A stretch of 10,128 nucleotides of DNA from an uncultured Anaerococcus sp. (GTDB lineage Bacteria > Bacillota > Clostridia > Tissierellales > Peptoniphilaceae): the NCBI RefSeq assembly GCF_937934665.1, contig NZ_CALGYW010000164.1, forward strand, positions 1 through 10,128, written 5' to 3'. The notes beneath the pieces were generated by a model, which was not told the origin of the DNA, searched no databases, and was given only the letters and a program-made list of their open reading frames with translations. Every line of letters begins with the position of its first letter. Position 1 is the first letter of the stretch. A program made the translations under genes and the position numbers. Positions 7,002-10,128 of the stretch are shown piece by piece.

Positions 7002-7770
7002 TATATTAAAAATAGAAAATATAAGCAAAATCTATAAAGATTCGTCTATTCTCTTTAGGAAAAAAGACAACCTAGCCCTAGATGATGTATCTTTTGATAT
7101 AAAAAGAGGGGAGATCTTTGGTCTAGTTGGAGAAAGCGGCTCTGGCAAGACCACCCTATCAAATATTATCCTAAGACTAATCAAGGAAACAAGCGGCAAG
7201 GTATATTTTGAAAATAAGGATATAACTAATTTTTCCAAGGAAGAGCTACTGGCCTATAGGAAAAAACTCCAGGTAGTATTTCAAAACCCCTACCAGGCCC
7301 TAAACCCCAAAAAAACCATAGGTTTTTCTATCAAGGAAATATTAAAAATCCATGATGTTTATACAGAAGAAGAAAGAGACAAAAAGATAAGGGAAATCCT
7401 AGAAGAAATCGAGATGGAAGAAGACATCCTAGACTATTATCCGCCCAACCTATCAGGTGGACAAAAGCAAAGGATAGCCATAGCTTGCGCTCTAATAATA
7501 GAACCAGAGTTTCTAATAATAGATGAGGGAGTAAGCGCCCTTGACGTATCAATCCAGGCACAAATTCTAAACCTTATAAAGAAACTTCAAAAAAGTCACA
7601 ACTTCACCTGTCTTTTCATCTCCCACGACCTAAATGTAATAGCCTATCTTTGTGATAGGATAGGAGTCCTCTACAATGGAAGACTTGTAGACCTTTTTGA
7701 AACAAAAGACCTAGCAAGTCCAGACAGGGACGAGTATACAAAAGATCTTTTTAAGTCAATAAAAATATAA
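6994..7770 (+). CDS. Peptide ABC transporter ATPase, DppF/OppF type, short form
   Basis: This 258-residue protein is the second ATPase of the importer. Walker A is GESGSGKTT (46-54), Gln97 marks the Q-loop, LSGGQKQ is at 153-159, Walker B reads FLIIDEG (173-179) and the switch His is 211. I take the ATG at 6994, which gives the standard opening ILKIENISKIY and overlaps the previous gene by 8 nt (ATGGATAG). The frame is open upstream to an ATG at 6874, but those residues match no ABC protein. Two oddities: the usual DEP of Walker B is DEG, and the protein stops right after DEYTKDLFKSIKI. It therefore lacks the roughly 60-residue C-terminal extension with cysteines found in longer DppF/OppF proteins. 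Its length resembles NikE-like ATPases. It should still be active. Confidence 0.9.
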   Translation: MDSILKIENISKIYKDSSILFRKKDNLALDDVSFDIKRGEIFGLVGESGSGKTTLSNIILRLIKETSGKVYFENKDITNFSKEELLAYRKKLQVVFQNPYQALNPKKTIGFSIKEILKIHDVYTEEERDKKIREILEEIEMEEDILDYYPPNLSGGQKQRIAIACALIIEPEFLIIDEGVSALDVSIQAQILNLIKKLQKSHNFTCLFISHDLNVIAYLCDRIGVLYNGRLVDLFETKDLASPDRDEYTKDLFKSIKI

Positions 7771-7778
7771 AATTAGAC

Positions 7779-7828
7779 TAAAACCCATCCTAGCAAGGCA
7801 AGATTTGTAGGATGGGTTTTATTTTTTT
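7779..7828 (+). terminator. Intrinsic terminator of the ABC importer operon
   Basis: AAAACCCATCCTA (7780-7792) pairs perfectly with TAGGATGGGTTTT (7808-7820). One more T-A pair at 7779/7821 makes a 14-bp stem with a 15-nt loop, followed by seven T (7822-7828). It begins 9 nt after the last importer gene and separates it from the glutamine synthetase gene. Confidence 0.92.
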
Positions 7829-7853
7829 CGAAATATAAGTATAAATATTCAAA

Positions 7854-7881
7854 TTTATTTTTAAAATTCAGAAGGTATAAT
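7854..7881 (+). promoter_or_regulatory. Candidate promoter of the glutamine synthetase gene
   Basis: A perfect TATAAT lies at 7876-7881. A -35 is not convincing; TTTATT at 7854-7859 with 16-nt spacing is the best I see. Since the upstream terminator is strong, the gene needs its own promoter here, and an activator could make up for the poor -35. Confidence 0.5.
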
Positions 7882-7911
7882 AAAAAAGAAAATTTTTACA
7901 TTAGAAAAAAT

Positions 7912-7918
7912 AAGGAAG
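7912..7918 (+). promoter_or_regulatory. Ribosome binding site that supports a TTG start
   Basis: AAGGAAG lies 7 nt before the TTG at 7926. The in-frame codons between are AGT, ATA and ATT, with a TAA stop at 7911-7913, so no ATG alternative exists upstream. The next in-frame ATG (7965) would remove the conserved FGSLAFD opening. Confidence 0.65.
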
Positions 7919-7925
7919 TATAATT

Positions 7926-9986
7926 TTGAAAGAATTTGGAAGTTTAGCTTTTGATAAAAAGACAATGAAGAAAAATGTACCCTACCCAGTCTACCTAAAA
8001 TGGAAGGAAGCTGCTAGAAACAATGCTACCTTAGATAGAGAGACTGCTGATTCTATAGCCCATGCCATGAAAGCCTGGGCAATTTTAAAAGGAGCAACAT
8101 CTTACACTCACTGGTTTCAACCCCTAAATGGCAAGACTGCCACCAAAAAAACAGCCTTTTTAAATAGGGATGACAAACACAATCCCATATATAGGTTTTC
8201 TGGCAAGGAGCTAATAATTGGAGAACCCGACGCCTCATCCTTCCCATCAGGAGGAATGCGTCAAACCTTTGAAGCCAGGGGCTATACATATTGGGATCTT
8301 ACAGCCAATTCCTTTATCTTAGATAAGGTCCTCTACATACCGTCAGTTTTTGTATCTTTCCACGGAGAAAAACTTGACAAGAAATTACCCTTAATAGAGT
8401 CAATGAACATGGTAAGTAGGGTTGCGGCAAAAATTTGCAATCTATTTTTAAAAGACGAGCCAACTTATAGGGTCAAAGCGAAAGTGGGCCTTGAGCAAGA
8501 ATTTTACCTTATAGATAAAAAATACTTTGACCAAAGAATAGACCTAGAATATTCTGGCATGACCCTAGTAGGATCTGATCCCATGGTTGAAAAAGAGCTA
8601 GTCTCTCACTATTTGGGGGCCATACCCGAAAGAGTGAATGCCTTTTATGAAGATGTGAATAAGACCCTTTATGATTTGGGAATCTATATGGAAGCTGAGC
8701 ACAATGAAGTGGGACCCAACCAGTTTGAAATCGCTATTATGTTTGAAAATGCCAATATATCTGTGGATAACAACCAACTTTTGATGTATATCCTAGAAAA
8801 AACAGCCATAAAACACGACCTTGTTTGCCTACTTAAGGAAAAACCCTTCAAGAATATGGCAGGATCTGGCAAGCACAATAATTATTCTTTGGCAACAAAT
8901 TATGGAAAAAATTTATTTTCCCCAGGCAAGGATCCCAAAAACAATATAAGCTTCCTCCTATTTTTATCAGCCATGATAAAAGCCTGCAATAAGTACCAAA
9001 ACCTTATAAGAATAGCTTCCTCATCAGTAACCAATGACTACAGGCTAGGAGGTGATGAGGCGCCACCTGCTATTATTTCTATGTTTATAGGTCAAGATTT
9101 AGAAGATACTTTAAAATCGATAGCCGAGGGAGATTTTAAAGAAAATCTAGTTCCGAACATGGTCAAAATCCCCCACCTAGGAGAGATGAAAACAGATACA
9201 TCAGACAGGAATAGGACCTCGCCGATAGCCTTTACTGGCAATAAATTTGAGTTTAGGATGCTAGGATCATCCCAATCGGCAGCAGACCTTAACACCGTAA
9301 TAAACCTAGCAATGGCAGTAGTCCTAGAGGAAATTTATGCAAGGATAAGAAACGTTAGCGAAGAAAATTTGAAAGAAGAAGTCAATAGCCTTATCAAGGA
9401 AATTTACCTAGCAAATAAAAATATCCTCTTCCAAGGAGATGGCTATTCAAAAGATTGGAAGGATGAAGCTAAAAAAAGAGGCCTTGAAAATTACCCGACC
9501 TACCTAGATGCCCTAAGGGCAGCTAAGGAAAATAAGGCCTACCAAGTCTTTGAAAAATACCAAATCTTTAGCGGAAAGGAAATAGAATCTATCATAAATG
9601 TTGGCTTTGAAGATGTAAGTAAATTCTTCTCCTCCCAATTAGAAATTCTAAATAACCTAATCCACCAAGAAATCCTCCCATCAGCCATGAGGGAAATTAA
9701 GGTAATAAAAGACTACCTAGCCTTTATAGAAAATGATAAATTAAGAGAAAGATCACTGAGGATAAATGAGGGAGTAGGAGAGCTTTTAGTCTATAGTGAT
9801 AAAATTTCAAATATAATAGAAAAAAGCGAAAAAATAGGAGAGATAGATAAGAAAGCAAGCTTTCTTCAAGAAGAAACAAGTAATCTTGCAAATGAGGTAA
9901 GAAAAATCTCAGACGACTTAGAAAAACTAATCTCAAGAGAAAACTACTCCATGCCAAACTATGTGGACATGCTAAAAACCTTGTAG
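7926..9986 (+). CDS. glnN: Glutamine synthetase, type III (GSIII)
   Basis: This 686-residue cytoplasmic enzyme should make glutamine from glutamate, ammonia and ATP. Length and motifs fit GSIII (usually about 700 residues), not the shorter GlnA. The GSIII N-terminal domain shows AWAILKGATSYTHWFQPL (50-67) and GEPDASSFPSGGMRQTFEAR (99-118). The catalytic domain shows GLEQEF (188-193, metal-binding Glu190 and Glu192), EAEHNEVGPNQFE (256-268), GSGKHNN (313-319, with His317), DEAPPAI (377-383), RNRTSPIAFTGNKFEFR (428-444) and the GSSQS loop. The tail is helical, rich in Lys and Glu, and ends in the MPNYVDML motif. Several positions I expect to be invariant in GSIII differ: KT for HD at 75-76, Asn282 for His, Tyr320 for Trp, Tyr372 for His and Asp377 for Asn. 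It starts at TTG, is flanked by terminators, and is therefore transcribed alone. Confidence 0.93.
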   Translation: MKEFGSLAFDKKTMKKNVPYPVYLKWKEAARNNATLDRETADSIAHAMKAWAILKGATSYTHWFQPLNGKTATKKTAFLNRDDKHNPIYRFSGKELIIGEPDASSFPSGGMRQTFEARGYTYWDLTANSFILDKVLYIPSVFVSFHGEKLDKKLPLIESMNMVSRVAAKICNLFLKDEPTYRVKAKVGLEQEFYLIDKKYFDQRIDLEYSGMTLVGSDPMVEKELVSHYLGAIPERVNAFYEDVNKTLYDLGIYMEAEHNEVGPNQFEIAIMFENANISVDNNQLLMYILEKTAIKHDLVCLLKEKPFKNMAGSGKHNNYSLATNYGKNLFSPGKDPKNNISFLLFLSAMIKACNKYQNLIRIASSSVTNDYRLGGDEAPPAIISMFIGQDLEDTLKSIAEGDFKENLVPNMVKIPHLGEMKTDTSDRNRTSPIAFTGNKFEFRMLGSSQSAADLNTVINLAMAVVLEEIYARIRNVSEENLKEEVNSLIKEIYLANKNILFQGDGYSKDWKDEAKKRGLENYPTYLDALRAAKENKAYQVFEKYQIFSGKEIESIINVGFEDVSKFFSSQLEILNNLIHQEILPSAMREIKVIKDYLAFIENDKLRERSLRINEGVGELLVYSDKISNIIEKSEKIGEIDKKASFLQEETSNLANEVRKISDDLEKLISRENYSMPNYVDMLKTL

Positions 9987-9997
9987 GATATAAAAAG

Positions 9998-10045
9998 AGA
10001 CTCAGCTCAGTTTTAGGGTTAAAGTTACCTGAGCGAGTCTTTTTT
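9998..10045. terminator. Intrinsic terminator after glutamine synthetase, possibly bidirectional
   Basis: AGACTCAGCTCAG (9998-10010) pairs with CTGAGCGAGTCT (10029-10040), giving 12 pairs with a single bulged A, an 18-nt loop and a run of six T (10040-10045). A run of five A at 9992-9996 on the left means the same hairpin could also stop transcription arriving from the right on the minus strand. Confidence 0.85.
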
Positions 10046-10050
10046 ACTAA

Positions 10051-10128
10051 TTAAAAGGCTTGGTTGAAATTATTAACAGCAGGAAGTTTTCTAATATTTT
10101 TATTTAAAGCCCAGTAAATCGCAACTAA
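10051..10128 (-). CDS. Possible 3' end of a convergent gene, cut by the window edge
   Basis: The minus strand is open from position 10128 down to a TAA at 10053-10051, giving 25 residues ending in AVNNFNQAF. The other two minus-strand frames and the plus strand are interrupted here. The stop lies 6 bases outside the glutamine synthetase terminator, which has A and T runs on both sides as expected between convergent genes. I do not recognise the product, and so short an open frame can occur by chance. Confidence 0.35.
   Translation of the reverse strand, partial: LVAIYWALNKNIRKLPAVNNFNQAF

Noticed and set aside
7331..7561. A leucine-rich minus-strand open frame inside the DppF-type gene.
   Set aside because: It lies opposite the ABC signature and Walker B coding sequence. 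Its leucine richness is the reverse image of Lys/Glu-rich codons.
1..10128. CRISPR arrays, insertion sequences, phage genes, toxin-antitoxin pairs, tRNA or rRNA genes, riboswitches.
   Set aside because: I saw no regularly spaced repeats, transposase or integrase motifs, or structured-RNA signatures. The recognisable genes are metabolic and transport genes.

Overview
The window looks like chromosomal DNA of a low-GC, AT-rich anaerobic Gram-positive bacterium of the Firmicutes. The evidence is AGGAGG-type ribosome binding sites, a lipoprotein-type peptide-binding protein, tightly packed operons and a type III glutamine synthetase. A Tissierellia/Peptoniphilaceae member such as Anaerococcus or a relative is my best guess. 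That is a judgement from gene content and codon style, not a database result.

Layout: (1) Positions 82-2488, minus strand, hold a compact operon transcribed leftwards. It encodes an M20-family amidohydrolase, a DUF3100-type multi-spanning membrane protein overlapping it by ATGA, and a 148-residue hydrophobic protein starting 2 nt later. A further gene may begin at position 51 and run off the left edge. (2) Positions 2489-2745 are a divergent control region. It has a strong extended -10 promoter facing right, a plausible promoter facing left, and small perfect palindromes near the left-facing promoter. (3) Positions 2746-7770, plus strand, hold a complete five-gene peptide-type ABC importer in the order binding lipoprotein, permease B, permease C, ATPase D, ATPase F. 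The genes are spaced by 1 nt or overlap by 4-8 nt, and a clear intrinsic terminator follows at 7779-7828. (4) Positions 7926-9986, plus strand, hold a monocistronic type III glutamine synthetase starting at TTG, with its own -10 element and a terminator at 9998-10045. (5) The last 78 bases are open on the minus strand and may be the 3' end of a convergent gene.

How the genes may work together: the importer should bring oligopeptides or related compounds into the cell. The M20 enzyme should hydrolyse an amide or N-acyl amino acid in the cytoplasm, and its two membrane partners may move the substrate or product. The divergent promoters make co-regulation of import and hydrolysis possible but do not prove it. 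Glutamine synthetase assimilates ammonia, which amino-acid fermentation releases, and is transcribed separately.

Most of the window is ordinary metabolism. The least-described part is the M20/DUF3100/148-residue membrane protein cassette, which looks like a hydrolase coupled to an uncharacterised two-subunit transporter. The glutamine synthetase also departs from the usual family residues at several conserved positions.
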